The position numbers were made by a program, and so were the translations under genes. Below, one piece after another: positions 33,920 through 46,649 of a stretch of 64,000 bases of DNA. Under the pieces are notes generated by a model. The model saw nothing but the letters and a program-made list of their open reading frames with translations. It made no database searches and had not been told where the DNA came from. Positions within the stretch are counted from its first letter, which is position 1. The number at the start of each line of letters is the position of its first letter. The DNA comes from Lobosporangium transversale (taxonomy: Eukaryota; Mortierellomycota; Mortierellomycetes; Mortierellales; Mortierellaceae), in contig NW_019029032.1 of the NCBI RefSeq assembly GCF_002105155.1, forward strand, positions 1 through 64,000, written 5' to 3'.

Positions 33920-36800
33920 ATGGCTACTGCTGCGACTGCAACAACGATGCCCTTGAGTCAACAACACACTCATTTTCAACAAAAACCAGTGTCTTCCTCT
34001 TCAGCCTCTCCATCTTCCTCTTCATTATACCGGCCTGCTACTTCAGACGCGCTTCTCGAGACTCTCGTCGATAGCCATAACCAGCTCAATCCTAATACTG
34101 AACACGCATCGGCGCCCTTGCCCCTCCACGTCCAGCAGCTGCCTACTCCAAGAACATCTATCTCCTCCGGTGCGTCCTCATCTCCAGAGAACCTTTCCCC
34201 CGACTTGTCTCTCTCTCAAACGCACACTTCTGTAACCACTCGCCAGAGCCAACAACAGGGTCAGTTTTACAATAATAGAGCCAATTCCCCATCATTGCAA
34301 TTGGCGTCTGCAAAGCCCTCGTCTCCGTCTCTATCTTTATCTTCCTCTCACTCTGGTCAGAGCAATATTGCCTCACCCAATCAGCCCAGTCAACACAGCC
34401 CACTTCACCGATCATCGTTGGCTCAACAGCCACCTTACCCCACTACATCCCCTGGACAGAGCTCCAAGCTTAATCCGGCTTTTTACCGCCCGAACCCTTC
34501 GTCATTGTCCGCGGCCTCACCTCTTGGAGCAGGTGTAGGCTCCACAACCATAGCATCCAGTCTGTATACCTCCAGCAGCGGGGTAGGAGGAGCGTCTGTA
34601 GTTGCTACCCCCGCTGCAGGAGTCGGGAGCGGCACCTCATCCATCTCGACAGGAACATTCAATTCGACCACAATCGGTGGACGCACCACGCATCAGGCTC
34701 ACCATCAACATGACCAATACGACACACAACTGCAGATGCAGCAAGAACAGCTCTTAGAGGATGATGAGCGAGAGCTGCAGAAAAAGAATGCTCGTTCAGC
34801 CATCAGCGGTGTATCAGGCTTCTTGCCTCCAGCCATCAACATGGGTCTGATCAAAGTCGTTCAGTCTGCTAAGGATGCTGTCAACAACTCTCCTCATTCA
34901 CCTCATAGCAAGATGTCTTTGCCGACAAGTCGGCTACCAATCATTACAGAAGGACGGTCTACTACCAGTGCTTTTGCACCTCGCTCTCGCTTCAGATTCT
35001 CAACCGGCTCAATTGTACAAGCATTGAAGCTACCTTTGATCTGTTTATCATGGTACATGTCTTCGGCCGTGACCAACAACATTGGTAAACAGATCATGAA
35101 CCAATTCCGGTACCCTGTAACGTTGACGTTTGTTCAGTTTTGGTTTGTATCGATCTTCTGTTTCATTGCTGGAGCAGGCTTCAAGATGACACGGATCCGA
35201 AGACCTACAAGAGCCATTTTGGAAATGACAGCGCCATTGGTTGGTTTCCAGGTGGTTGGACATGTGTTTTCAAGTGTAGCCATCAGTCGTGTTCCTTTGA
35301 GCGTTGTCCACACTGTCAAGGTAAACCAATCAATTTCACACTTCTTTTATTATCCTTGTTTCTCTTCATAACTTTTTGCAACATCAACAACTACTATGTC
35401 ATTCAAGTTCCTCTTTATCTGACATCTGAAGAGTCAATATGGACTGAACAACAATTGCCATTATGCATTCTACGAGAACAAAAGAGGAGAAATGCGCGAG
35501 AGGAGTTAAGGAAATTCAGCAGAGCAGAGTTCCGTGGCGATGACAGATGGGGTTGCTTGTAAATGCAATATCGCACTGATTGTTGTTATTGGAATATGGC
35601 ATTAAGCCTTTCCATCCAATCGAATCATCGGATTTGCCCATGGTGATATGTGATACGATGGTGTGGATTTTTTTCTCCTCGAACTGAACAACGACGTCAG
35701 GAGAGATATGGATCCCACAGGCCGCCATTTTATGCAATGGATGCTCTTCCTGCACCGCATTTCTATATTCTTTCTTTAGCAGTAGTAAAAAAAAAAAAGA
35801 AAAAGAAAAAGAAAAGCTCAATGCACACAAGTAGTTAACCCGAGTCTGTTTTTTATCTTGTTTACCCCTTTACTGCCTGTATTCAATCCTTAACTCTTCT
35901 TCGTAGGCCCTCACGCCATTATTTACAGTACTCTTCTATCGCGTTGTACTCGGCACAACATATAGTCGGCCAGTTTACCTTTCTCTTGTACCTTTGATGG
36001 CTGGAGTTATGTTAGCTTGTCGAATGTCGCTTGAGTTCAATAACGTAGTTGGTCTCGGCTGTGCTTTGGCATCAACCTTAGTATTTGTGATGCAGAATGT
36101 ATTTACGAAAAAAATCTTGTCCAGTGGAAAGTCAAAACAACAGCAGCAACAGCAGCATCAAGAAGAGATGAGCATGCATGGGCTGGGTAACAAAGAACCC
36201 ATCAACGGCTCTTCCAATGATCCTATTGATCAAGCCCTTGGCGCTGGCCCCAAGCTGGATAAGATCAACATTTTGTTTTATTCATCCACATTAGCAGCTG
36301 TCTGTATGATCCCAATGTGGCTCTATACTGAAGGATGGACACTCATCTTTTCAGAAGATCCATTGAAACACTCTTCTGGATCCACAGGCACATGGAGCGT
36401 GATCCTCTGGCTCCTATTTTTGAACGGCGTATCACACTTCTTCCAAAACTTTTTGGCATTTTCGGTTTTGGCACTCACATCTCCAGTCACATACTCAATT
36501 GCCTCGTTGGTGAAGCGTATTGTGGTGATCGTGGCCAGTATTATCTATTTCCATCAGACACTGGGCATTACTCAATGGACCGGAGTCTGCTTGACGTTCT
36601 GGGGACTATGGATGTATAATTCAGCCAAGAACGCAACCAAAGTTAACCCGGGAACAGGGATTTTGGCGACCACCAAAGTAGGCAGGAGAATGAGTCGTGG
36701 ATTCGGAAAGGGAAGCACGTTGGATGAAGATACATCACTGTCCTCTTCTAGTTCTTCCATGGGTGGCAATAGGAACAGTAAAGCAGGGTTTTTGGTTTAA
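33920..36800 (+). CDS. TPT/SLC35-family transporter, SLY41-like
   Basis: The triose-phosphate/nucleotide-sugar transporter family moves phosphorylated sugars across ER, Golgi or organelle membranes; yeast Sly41 is an ER-Golgi member. Exons 33920-35320 and 35907-36800 join in phase 0 (764 residues). The first 380 residues or so are a Ser/Pro/Gln-rich, probably disordered, cytosolic extension that is far longer than the usual TPT N-terminus. The transporter follows: LPLICLSWYMSSAVTNNIGK, YPVTLTFVQFWFVSIFCF, SRVPLSVVHTVK, ALTPLFTVLFYRVVLG, and the last helices with SPVTYSIASLVKRIVVIVAS. About ten hydrophobic segments are visible, with a Gln/His-rich loop between helices. The start is the first in-frame ATG; an upstream non-ATG frame stays open. 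The 586 bp intron is unusually long for this window. Confidence 0.88.
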
Positions 36801-36998
36801 AAATAAAGAAGTAAAAAACAGGAAGATTAAAGAATAAAGAACAGTAAATGTCTTTTTTTATTACTATTGCCATTATTTGACCACTTCACTAAACATGAAA
36901 TGTATTTGTACCAAGTACCGTAGCCAAAAGTTTAATACTGCCACCGAGGAGGGCCCATGCCTCTTGCCACGAATCGATGATCCTTTACTACAGTATTA

Positions 36999-39027
36999 TT
37001 ACTCCTTCCTTAAAAAGACCTCATTAAGCTCTTCCATCTGAATAGACTTGACACTTCCATCTTTAGATGTTGCGAACGTGAAAAGTTCACCGGCACGAAT
37101 GCTTGAATAATGCAAAACACTAAAGAATGAGTCGTAATGGTAATGCTCTAGTTTCCCACTGTAGACTTGGTACTTGAAGAACAGTTCCTTGGATCTATCG
37201 TTGTTGTTGTTACTGCTAGTTTTCAGCTCAACAATGATATCTCCATAAACTGGATTATTGTAAACGCCTACAAAGCCTTCTAATGGACGAGTATAGGGCT
37301 TATCCTTGAGGCGTTCTGGAAGGTTTCCTTGAGCTATTTTTTTGTTATTTTCATAAGACTCTTTCGTAGAGTTAGTAACCACGTTAAACCAATCTTGAGT
37401 TCGGGGGAGATTCAGGAGCTCATCCGCAACGTAAAATGGCAGGTAGTGGGGTAGGATGGTCACATCGGCATTTGTAAGATGTGCAATCACTAGTTCCTGG
37501 CCTGGCATGAAAAACAGGTTTGAGATATAACCTGAAACGCTTCCACCTTTTTTTAATAAACAAATAAAGACGATCAGCAAACACTTCATAGACATACCAT
37601 ATTAGCATGTAGCTCAGATGATCAAACCTAGCAAAGTGATGAAATAGCAGAAATACTTGCACACGTACTGTGATAATAGATAGGGTTGCCTTTGTAGCTG
37701 TCTATTAGCCATCCCATTCCATATGTCAACGCAGGTCCAAACTCTGTAACTTGCTCTTTCGATTCTACAATGCTGTGAGCACTCAACAGCTCCTTGATGC
37801 TCTCTTTGTTCAAGAGCTGTTGGCCTTCCTGAGACTTGCCGCGACGCATTATGATATTTCCCCATCGGACCAGATCCAATACATTGGAATAAAGATCTCC
37901 TGCAGGAGCTGACGCACCAGCCATGCTTCCAGCTGGCAAAGATTTGAAACGTCCTTTTTGAGCATCTTCAAAAGACTCTGCCGCGTATCCCAATGCATAA
38001 TTGCGTTCTTTTTTCCTCATGGACTTATCAGAGACACCAGTATGTGATAAACCTAAAGGCTTGAAGATCTTGGTTTCGACAAGGTCTACAAACGACATGT
38101 TTACTGCATTTGCAGCTGCCTCACCCGCCACTGTGTACATGGCATTGTTATAGTTGAGGAAAGGCTTCAATTTGGGGTCCACATTGGCATAGCGAAGGCG
38201 CTTTATCAGCTCCCTCGTTGGAACAGAGCTCCAGAACCAACCAAAGTCAACATTTGGCACGGGCTATTAAACAACATGAACATAAAAGGTTACATGAATA
38301 TGGATGGAAAGCTCATTTGTAAGCCTTTTTTACTCCTTGTTCATTTTTTGTCCTTGTAACTGTTTTCTTACCGTGCGATGAGAGAGGAGGTCCTGAAGGT
38401 TTAACTGCGAGGTGAGCACAGGGTCCTTCAATTGGAACTCAGGCAAGTACTGGGATACAGGAGTCTTGTCCCAATCAATCTTCCCTTCTGCAACTAGCTC
38501 TCCGACAGCTGCAGCTGTGAATGCCTTAGAGAGGGAAGCAATTGGTGCCACTGTCTATTGTTTTCACCATAACAAGAATCAGAAAAAGAACATTAGAAAA
38601 TGCACTACAATGAAGCTTGGCCCAATGCTGGCACACGATCTTTTTTTTTACCTCTGCAGTAAATTTATCATGGTCATTTCTCTTTCCAAATCCTTCAGCA
38701 AAGATGAGTTTGCCCTTGTGGAGGATAGCTACGCTCATGCCAGGGATGCCAGACATGACCCTGGCTTTTTCAAGCACTTCATGCAGGTTCGGAAGAGGGC
38801 GTGATTCTATTAAAGGATTAAACAGAGGTTAGCGCTTTATACGTGTCTTCGTGCCTTCCTTGCGAAATAATAGCATTGTTGCATCTAAATACAAATGATA
38901 GAGGCAGAAACAAAACAAAAAAAAAAAAAAAAAAAAGAGACATACCTGTGTCAGATGGTGAGAACCGTGCTCCGTGGATAACGGCAAGAGCCTGAAGGAA
39001 CACAGGAAGAAAGACAAGAGCTTTCAT
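36999..39027 (-). CDS. Secreted serine beta-lactamase-fold hydrolase, paralogue A
   Basis: This family (PF00144, class C beta-lactamase/esterase fold) uses an acyl-serine mechanism; fungal members are mostly peptidases or esterases of unknown substrate, not resistance enzymes. Exons 39027-38946, 38806-38652, 38554-38372, 38263-37669 and 37546-36999 join in frame to 520 residues. An N-terminal signal peptide (KALVFLPVFLQALAVIHGA) indicates secretion. The catalytic SxxK is S86-L-S-K89 in APIASLSKAFTA. The YxN motif is Y178-N-N180, and the third motif is HSGG (338-341) at the exon 4/5 join. A C-terminal lipocalin-like part follows (FVGVYNNPVYGDIIVE). Exon 2, exon 3 and their introns are almost identical to those of paralogue B at 40493. 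The gene is convergent with the transporter. Confidence 0.9.
38261..38727 (-). repeat. Gene-conversion tract (copy A)
   Basis: This stretch covers the start of exon 4, intron 3, exon 3, intron 2 and most of exon 2. It is essentially identical to 41785-42267 in paralogue B, introns included. The only clear difference is a 16-base tandem duplication (TTTTTTGTCCTTGTTC-type) in intron 3 of copy B. Sequence on either side drops to ordinary paralogue divergence. Confidence 0.85.
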
Positions 39028-40492
39028 GGTTATTCAGAGAGGACTGAGAGGAAAGAAAAGAAGAAGCAGTTGGATAAATGAGTAGATGCTGTCCGAGGGA
39101 TAAGGGGAAAAGGAAAAAGAAGCAGAAGTAGAAGAATAAATACGAAAAAAAAAAAAAAAAAAAAAAAAAAAAAGCGCCTCAATGGAAGGTGGTTTACTGC
39201 GGTAGGACTTATTTTTTCAAATATCTTCGCCCACAATTCATAGGGATAGACGCCAATGTAGGCATGTAGAAAGATGTCTCGCCTCGTTACGCGCATACTT
39301 TTTAACTTCTTCTATTCCTGCAGACGCGCTTTGTGACTTGAGAGCATGCATCGAAACGGCTTTTTGATTTACTTTTTCCTTAGAGCCCATTTTATCGCGA
39401 CTTATTCTTCTATCAATATCTTAACCTCGATGAAGCTTCCGATAAGGCGATTTTGCCTTCAGTAAGCAGCTTTGCTAGATTCGATTAACTATTGGCGCGT
39501 CAAGAGGCGTCGAAACATTATCTTTTGTCATGAACATTCTTTGACGAAAGTCACTCTTCCATGAGCTATTCTTTCCTTGCCTTGAAGCACTATTTTAAAA
39601 TGCAAGTAGGTAAACGCATTCCCTTAATATCTAGCTTGCCTATCATAATAATAAAGAATTTATTAGATCCTGGTTATCTATATGGTAGTATGTAAAGGCT
39701 TCAAAATAGGGTGAGTGGCTCTATTACCGTGCCTATGCTATACCAAATATGGGTATGAACCAAGGTGCCATGACGGGGCTAAGCAAGACAGGCAGGATTG
39801 GGCCGAGCCAAACATTGTTACAAAAAAACTGAGCAAGTTGCTACGCCCTGCAATGTATAGAGAACAATATATGTATTCTTGTGTATATAAATACATATGC
39901 AACTCTATCAGTACTTAATCTTATCAACCCGAAGCATGCGTTCGAGGCTGCTTAGAAGTACTCGATATGAGGTTAATCTCTAATTAAAAAAACGGTGTCT
40001 GAAGGAGCATCTACCAAGGACTAATCCTGCCCATATACTCTTTTGAGTCCAGACACAACCAAACATTCATTTCACCTCTAGAGCCATTTCATTGGCAAGT
40101 GCAAAACCAGAGTTAGTTATTAAATCACCCTTACTTACAGCTCATAACTTAGATAGGCTTTCAAGTGATATCTTCTTTTTCCAAGAAATCTCATCGGGCC
40201 TGCCTGTTCCGCACTTTGATAGTACTGGAACAGAAAATAGCCATTGCATATAATCTCAGGTAAGAAAGCCGTGTCACGTTGCTAGCTTTGAGTACTGTAA
40301 TAACTTGTGTGGACAACCTATGGCAAATACAGTTTCAAAGTGAGAATCTTTTTTTTTTTTTGTTTTGATACCGATACCTATTTTACTAAAACAACTGATG
40401 CTATAATGCACACAGCCGGAACATGCGCTCATTGGATGGCCTCAAACCTTTCATAGGATGCTGCTTTATTATTATTATTGTTATTATTAACA
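39028..40492. other. Spacer between the beta-lactamase-fold paralogues
   Basis: The upstream flank of paralogue A (about 39200-39640) resembles that of paralogue B (about 42700-43090) at several blocks, for example CCTTGCCTTGAAG..ATTTTAAAA. The tandem duplication unit of about 3.5 kb therefore included the promoter. No other gene is seen; an A run at 39145 and T run at 40350 are present. Confidence 0.55.
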
Positions 40493-42563
40493 CTATTCCT
40501 TCTTTAAAAAGACCTCGCTAAGGCCATCTAGCTCGACCTCAATAGATTTGACATTTCCATCATTTGCTGTGATGAACGTCAAAAGTTCACCGATACGGAA
40601 GCTTGAGTGCTGCAAGCCAGCAAAGAAAGAGTCATAATGATAATGTTCTAATTTCCCGCTGTAGACCTGGAACTTGAAGAACAGGTCCTTAGACTCGTTA
40701 TTGTTGCTGTTGCTGCTGCTGTTGCTGTTAGTTTTTGATTCAATGACGATATCTCCAAAGACTGGATTAGTATAAACGCCTACAAAGTCATCGAATGGAC
40801 GGGTGGGGAGCTTATTCCTGACGCGTTTAGGAAGGTCTCCTTGAGCCATTTTTCCTCTTCTTTCAAATGTGAGTTTTGTAGAATTGATGACCTTGTCATT
40901 AAGCCAGTCTTGAGTTCGGGGGAGATTGAAGAGTTCGTCCGCAATATAATAAGGTAATAAACTAGGCAGCTCGGCCAAATCGGTATTTGTAAGATGTGCA
41001 ATTACTAGTTCCTGGCCTGGCATGAAAAACAGATTTGAGAAAAACCCTGCAACATGTCCGCCTATTTTGAAAAAAGAGAGAGAGAGACTATTCAGCGAGC
41101 GTGCATTTAGGGAAATCCAGATTATCGTTCACCATAGATAACCAAGCCTAACGAAATGAGGAAGTGAAATAAAAAATACTTTCGCACATACTATGATAAT
41201 AGATTGGATTGCCCTTGTAGCTGTCTATTAACCATCCAAGCCCGTATACCAATGCGGGTCCAAACTCTGTAACCTGATCTTCCGACGCTACAATGCTATG
41301 AGCCCTCAACAGCTCCTTAGCGCTATCTTTGCTCAGGACCTGTTGCCCCTCTTGAGACTTGCCACGGCGCATTATGACATTTCCCCATCGGACCAGATCC
41401 AATACATTGGAATAAAGATCTCCTGCAGGGGCTGACACTCCGGCCATGCTATCGACCGGTAGAGACCTGAAGCGCCCTTTTTGAGCATCTTCAAATGATG
41501 TTGCCTCATATCCTAATGCATAATTGCGTTCCTTTTTCCTCATGGTCTTTTGTGAGACACCAGTATGTGATAAACCTAAAGGCTTGAAGATCTTGGTTTC
41601 GACAAGCTCTTCATACGAGATGTTTACTGCATTTGCAGCTGCCTCACCCGCAACTGTGTACATGACATTGTTATAGTTGAGGAAAGGCTTCAATTTGGGG
41701 TCCATGTCAACATAACGAAGGCGCTTGATAAGCTCTCTTGGGGGGACAGTACTCCAGAACCAACCGAGGTCTACGCTCGGTACAGGCTATTAAACAACAT
41801 GAACATAAAAGGTTACATGAATATGGATGGAAAGCTCATTTGTAAGCCTTTTTTACTCCTTGTTCATTTTTTGTCCTTGTTCATTTTTTGTCCTTGTAAC
41901 TGTTTTCTTACCGTGCGATGAGAGAGGAGGTCCTGAAGGTTTAACTGCGAGGTGAGCACAGGGTCCTTCAATTGGAACTCAGGCAAGTACTGGGATACAG
42001 GAGTCTTGTCCCAATCAATCTTCCCTTCTGCAACTAGCTCTCCGACAGCTGCAGCTGTGAATGCCTTAGAGAGGGAAGCAATTGGTGCCACTGTCTATTG
42101 TTTTCACCATAACAAGAATCAGAAAAAGAACATTAGAAAATGCACTACAATGAAGCTTGGCCCAATGCTGGCACACGATCTTTTTTTTTACCTCTGCAGT
42201 AAATTTATCATGGTCATTTCTCTTTCCAAATCCTTCAGCAAAGATGAGTTTGCCCTTGTGGAGGATGGCAACGCTCATTCCATAGATACCAGACTTGACT
42301 CTGGCTTCTTCTAATACCTCATGCAAGTTCGAAAGAGGACCATTATTTTCTTTGTGTGATTCTATAAAATATATATATAAATATCATTAGCAATTTTTCC
42401 CTGCCTTTATATTTCCCTTGTGAAATAAGGATAAGGACGATAAGATAGAAAAAAGCAAGAGACATAGAAAAAAATACATGCCTGTGTTAGAGAAAGAGAA
42501 TTGTGCACCTTGGACTAGAGAAAGAGCCTGGAGGGCCACAGGAAGGAGGAAAAGGACTTTCAT
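40493..42563 (-). CDS. Secreted serine beta-lactamase-fold hydrolase, paralogue B
   Basis: Tandem duplicate of the gene at 36999, with the same exon structure: 42563-42482, 42361-42192, 42094-41912, 41786-41192 and 41061-40493 (532 residues). The signal peptide (KVLFLLPVALQALSLVQGA) and the SLSK catalytic motif are kept. The YNN motif follows in exon 4, and the third motif reads HSGH where paralogue A has HSGG. Intron 1 starts with GC (ACACAG/GCATGT) where paralogue A has GT at the same place. The coding sequence is intact, so both copies are probably expressed. Exon 2 has five extra residues (KENNG) relative to A. Substrate is unknown. Confidence 0.9.
41785..42267 (-). repeat. Gene-conversion tract (copy B)
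   Basis: Counterpart of 38261-38727. Intronic sequence is as conserved as exonic sequence, which selection on the protein cannot explain. Confidence 0.85.
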
Positions 42564-43889
42564 GATTATTCAGCTCAATTTATTCTGACAGGCTGCTGAG
42601 AATGATTGGATACTGTCTGAAGGATAAAGAAAGAAAGAAAGAGATAGGATGAGTAGAAAAAAGTCTCAACAGATGGCGATTTGCTGTGACTTTTATAATC
42701 ACTTCATCCGCAGTTCGTGGGAATAAGCGTTGATGCATAATCGGCTTGGGAAGGTACACAAAAATGAGCCCTCCGCCGTACGTGACTTTTAGTCAGTCTT
42801 TTTTATCTTGAAGACGCGTTTCGTAAATTATTTGATCTTGGCATGTACTTTGTTTTGAAGCATCTAAAAAACCCCGACTTGTAGACTCACGAATGCCTTG
42901 AGAACGAGCCTTTTGCCAAAGTTGAGATTTTGATCGTCTCTGACTAGTTACCATTGATGCGTCATGAGGCGCCAAAACAGTGTCTTTGCATCAAAGCCAT
43001 TATCATTATGTGCTATCCCTACTCTTGCCTTGAAGTAATATTTTAAAACGCAAACAGGTAAATGCGTTCCCTTCATCAGGAGCTTTTACCACTATAAAAA
43101 AATACTATAGTTGCTGGTTAATAACCAATATGCCAAGGGCATAGGCTTGATCTCTGTGCCCAAGGACCTTAGTTCGTACCCATTTAGGGTGTAGTTTTAA
43201 ATATTGTTGTAACACAATGCCTTGTGTAGTTTTCTTGGCATAAAAGTGACATACTATATACATGTATATAATACGTAAACTAAACGTTATGATCCTCTCT
43301 TTTCACTCCGATGTCCTCTCAGTAGAACATTTCTTAATTGCCATTAAGATTTCAGCACATTAATCATGTAAAAAAAAAAAAAAAAAAATAGCTCTTATTT
43401 TTGACCTATCCATTCAGGCGCACAAGGCGAGTAGAAAAAAAAATTAAAGAGCAGAACTCTAAATCCAAACGCCCTGATCCAGATTTTGTAGTGTTAACCA
43501 CCATGTTTCTGCAACAGATGAGCTCCTTCATTTTCCCAAGACACAACGTCGGTTCAATGATATGGCAGTTAATGCAGCCAAGTATAACATCTTTTTGAAC
43601 GAAAAGCGAAAAGAGAAAAGAGTTGGCTCCTGAAATGTACTAGATAGAAAAAAGAAAAGAGGCACCTGCTGTCTAAATGTGCTGGTAACCACTCTCATCC
43701 TAATTGGGACAGTCCACTAACTATTGGAGACCAAAGGGAAGAGTGAAATGAAGTGAACAGGCGATAGTAAGGATAACTAACTATTCCATACCAAGCTATC
43801 TGTCTATGAGTATTCATTTGACTACTACCATAACGACTCGGTGTTAAAAATCTTGCTCACAATTGCTTGTGTCGAGTGCTTAATGCAGG

Positions 43890-43924
<35 letters not shown>

Positions 43925-44031
43925 TTACGTGGATGACTTCACGTAATCCCATCCTGTTGATACTTCCCCGTTAATGCATCTCTTTTTTACACCAGTCTTT
44001 TACACCATAAGCAACCTAAACCTTCTTCATC
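42564..44031. other. Gene-free region
   Basis: It holds the duplicated upstream flank of paralogue B, then AT-rich DNA with A runs at about 43371 and 43889. A 65-codon frame at 43401 shows no family features. Confidence 0.5.
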
Positions 44032-44358
44032 ATGGTCAACACTACTTCAGCTCTTATTGGCACCCTAGCAGGAGCTTTACTAGCACCTATTGTTGTGGTT
44101 AAAGCTGTAGGCGTGCTCGGCTTTAGTACTACAGGCATCATATCAGGAAGTATTGCCGCTTATATCATGTCAATTTATGGAGGAACTGTCACAGCAGGCT
44201 CTGTGTGTGCTGTAATGCAATCTATTGGAGCCGGGGGGCTCGGAATCATTGGAGCCATTGTATCATCTGCCATTGGTGGAACCGTTGGAGGCGTCGTTGG
44301 AGCTGCTACTTCGGTTGATGCAGGCAACTATGGAGATTGTTCGAACGACAGCAACTGA
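44032..44358 (+). CDS. ISG12/IFI6-IFI27-like protein, paralogue 3
   Basis: Single-exon gene for 108 residues, close to the length of animal ISG12 proteins. After MVNTTSALIG come two Gly-rich hydrophobic helices (TLAGALLAPIVVVKAVGVLG, and GIISGSIAAYIMSIYGG). The core signature SVCAVMQSIGAGGLGIIG follows, with a third Gly/Ala helix and a short polar tail. It has neither the extra exon nor the C-terminal repeats of the 10082 and 16649 genes. A membrane location is inferred; target organelle unknown. A pyrimidine-rich leader precedes the ATG and a long A run begins 3 bases after the stop. Confidence 0.78.
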   Translation: MVNTTSALIGTLAGALLAPIVVVKAVGVLGFSTTGIISGSIAAYIMSIYGGTVTAGSVCAVMQSIGAGGLGIIGAIVSSAIGGTVGGVVGAATSVDAGNYGDCSNDSN

Positions 44359-46649
44359 ATTAAAAAAAAAAAAAAAAAAAAAAAAAAGGCTTGGACAAGT
44401 GATAACAAGGCAGGATGCTCTCGTGTACAATATACACCATCAAGAATCACAAGTGGAATCAGCAAATATCTTTCGCTTTTCTGAAATAAATCAAACTTTC
44501 GATTTTTAAATTTTGTATTTTGGGGCTGTATATGAGCCAAATAATACACGGCTTCTTTTAACAAGGTCATTTGTCAATATATACATGAAAAATATACTTA
44601 GGACTGTGTCCTTGTTGGTAAGCAATGATCTCCTGAGAACAATCTTGAGAAGGCATGAAACAAAGTTGTAATGTTATCAGCAATTATTTATTTTGGATTA
44701 TGACCATTACCACTCCTCTTTCTTTTTCGTCCATCCTACCGTCAACAAATGTGGTACCACTACCGGATCAAGTGAGAAAAGACTTTGACATCATATATTT
44801 ACTGCAAACCATATTCAAACAATAAACTTTCAAATTGTGGTGGTCCCATCTCTATCACCCATTGACTAATCAAACGCCAACATCAGCCTAATGTTGGCAG
44901 TTCCTACTCATAGAAATGGATTATAGACCTTCTTATCGCTATGTGCCCTTTCGCAAATATCTTCATATCCTCGATGCTGACTCAAGCTCCAGAGGGCTGT
45001 TACTGTACTTGCTTCACCTTTTGCCTATTTATGGGGACGAATCTGATAGAAGGACCTTCTCTCCTGATGCTAATTTTCCCGGTCATCTTTGCCATTGCTG
45101 TCTGATTTTGAACCCTCCTATAGCCTTGCTTAATGAGTCAACATATAGGAAAATGGCGATTAGTACTCTAATCAGAATAGAATAAAGGTAGCAATCAATA
45201 AGGATGCGAACAGAAACAACGAAATATCATACCCCAACTTTTAGTAATATAGACATGCTACCCCGTCAAGAAGCTCCTCAATCCTATCGGCATGCTGGGA
45301 TTTCAATCATCTTCTGACCTAGTGCTTCAGCTCTATAAATGCCTGCCTCGATTTTCTTCAATTTATAAACCAGGGCATGCGGGTAAACTATATCCAAAAT
45401 CATTGGGGAGGGTCTGGGAAAGCTGCAATCCGTATATGACGCCAGGAGCAATGCGTCGTGAGCCGCATTCTTGCCTTTGAATTTGAAATGACTGTAGAAA
45501 GCGGAGGTGCACTCATATAAATCCTTGTAATAAATCCTTGTAATAATAAATCCTTGCAATAAATCCTTGTAAGAGCCAGTCTTGATCAGGAAATTCGACG
45601 TTGTCGTGAAGATGGATTATGGCCAAGTGAGCACATGAAGCGCGATATAAAAAACGTGATAACCACCATGCCAAAATCACATGATGTGACTGATGCGAAA
45701 TGCTTTTCTGCCGTTCGAGGGGGCGGAAATGGTTGGCTATTATGATAATTGGATAGACGAAAGTTGTGTAACACAACCATCGAAGAGAAAGAGAGGTTGA
45801 AAGCGCCAATGTGGGTTCTGATTTAAAGGCTGTAGCGCCATGTTTGATTGCCACTTCGGTATTTTGCACAGTAGAAGAATTAATTGAGGTGAAAGAAATT
45901 ATGTGGAAATATTGGACAGCTTAAATACTTTTCTCTATTCTGCATCATATCACGCCTCTAACGTTGTCTACGCGATTCTCTCTATTCGATACTAAACGAA
46001 GCTCCATATAAAACGGCTCGTAGATCCGTTCCCATCGCGCCCTGCTCCTTCTGGCCAGGGAAGGCTTTACAGTGCGACATTGATGGTTTGCAGTACTTTC
46101 TGATTTTGTGAAGGCCCTGTCTCCTTGCGCTTGAATTCCAATCGAGTTAAGTCGCTGACCAGCAGGATGCTATCCAAGGCCAAAGTACTTTTTTGTTCTT
46201 ACTCTCCTCTTTGAAACAACCATTAGGATTACCAGGAGCCATCAATCTAGGCAGAGTTGCTGTGTTGTTATTTTTCCACCATTTTGTTTATAATAACCTT
46301 TATGCTAATATTACATGACTCTAATACATAGATAGTCGTCCCATAGCGTGGAGCAAGTGAAGAGTCTTTTCTCATTACTTTTGGAGTGAGGACTCGTTGC
46401 TGACTAGATTCCTTCAGTTTTCCCGAAAAAACCAGCAATGGCATTGGCGCTGAATATATAAGCAAAAAAAAAAGGCCGAAATAGCATCTAGCAGGCTGAA
46501 AGTATACAAATATATAAAAGAAAAAAGTATCCACTCCACTCTAACAGTTGAGACATGAACATTTGGTACAGAAGTACCTTCTGTAAAATGCAAAATTGAC
46601 TTGACTTCCACATAATTTTGTTTATTATTATTATTTTTTTCTTAATCTT
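44359..46649. other. Gene-poor region
   Basis: No supported gene in 2.3 kb. Frames at 44916 (89 codons) and 45513 (minus) carry no known motif. A short tandem repeat occurs at about 45520-45572. Confidence 0.45.
45520..45572. repeat. AAATCCTTGTAAT short tandem repeat
   Basis: Four imperfect units of AATAAATCCTTGTAAT occur in a row. No function is apparent. Confidence 0.75.
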
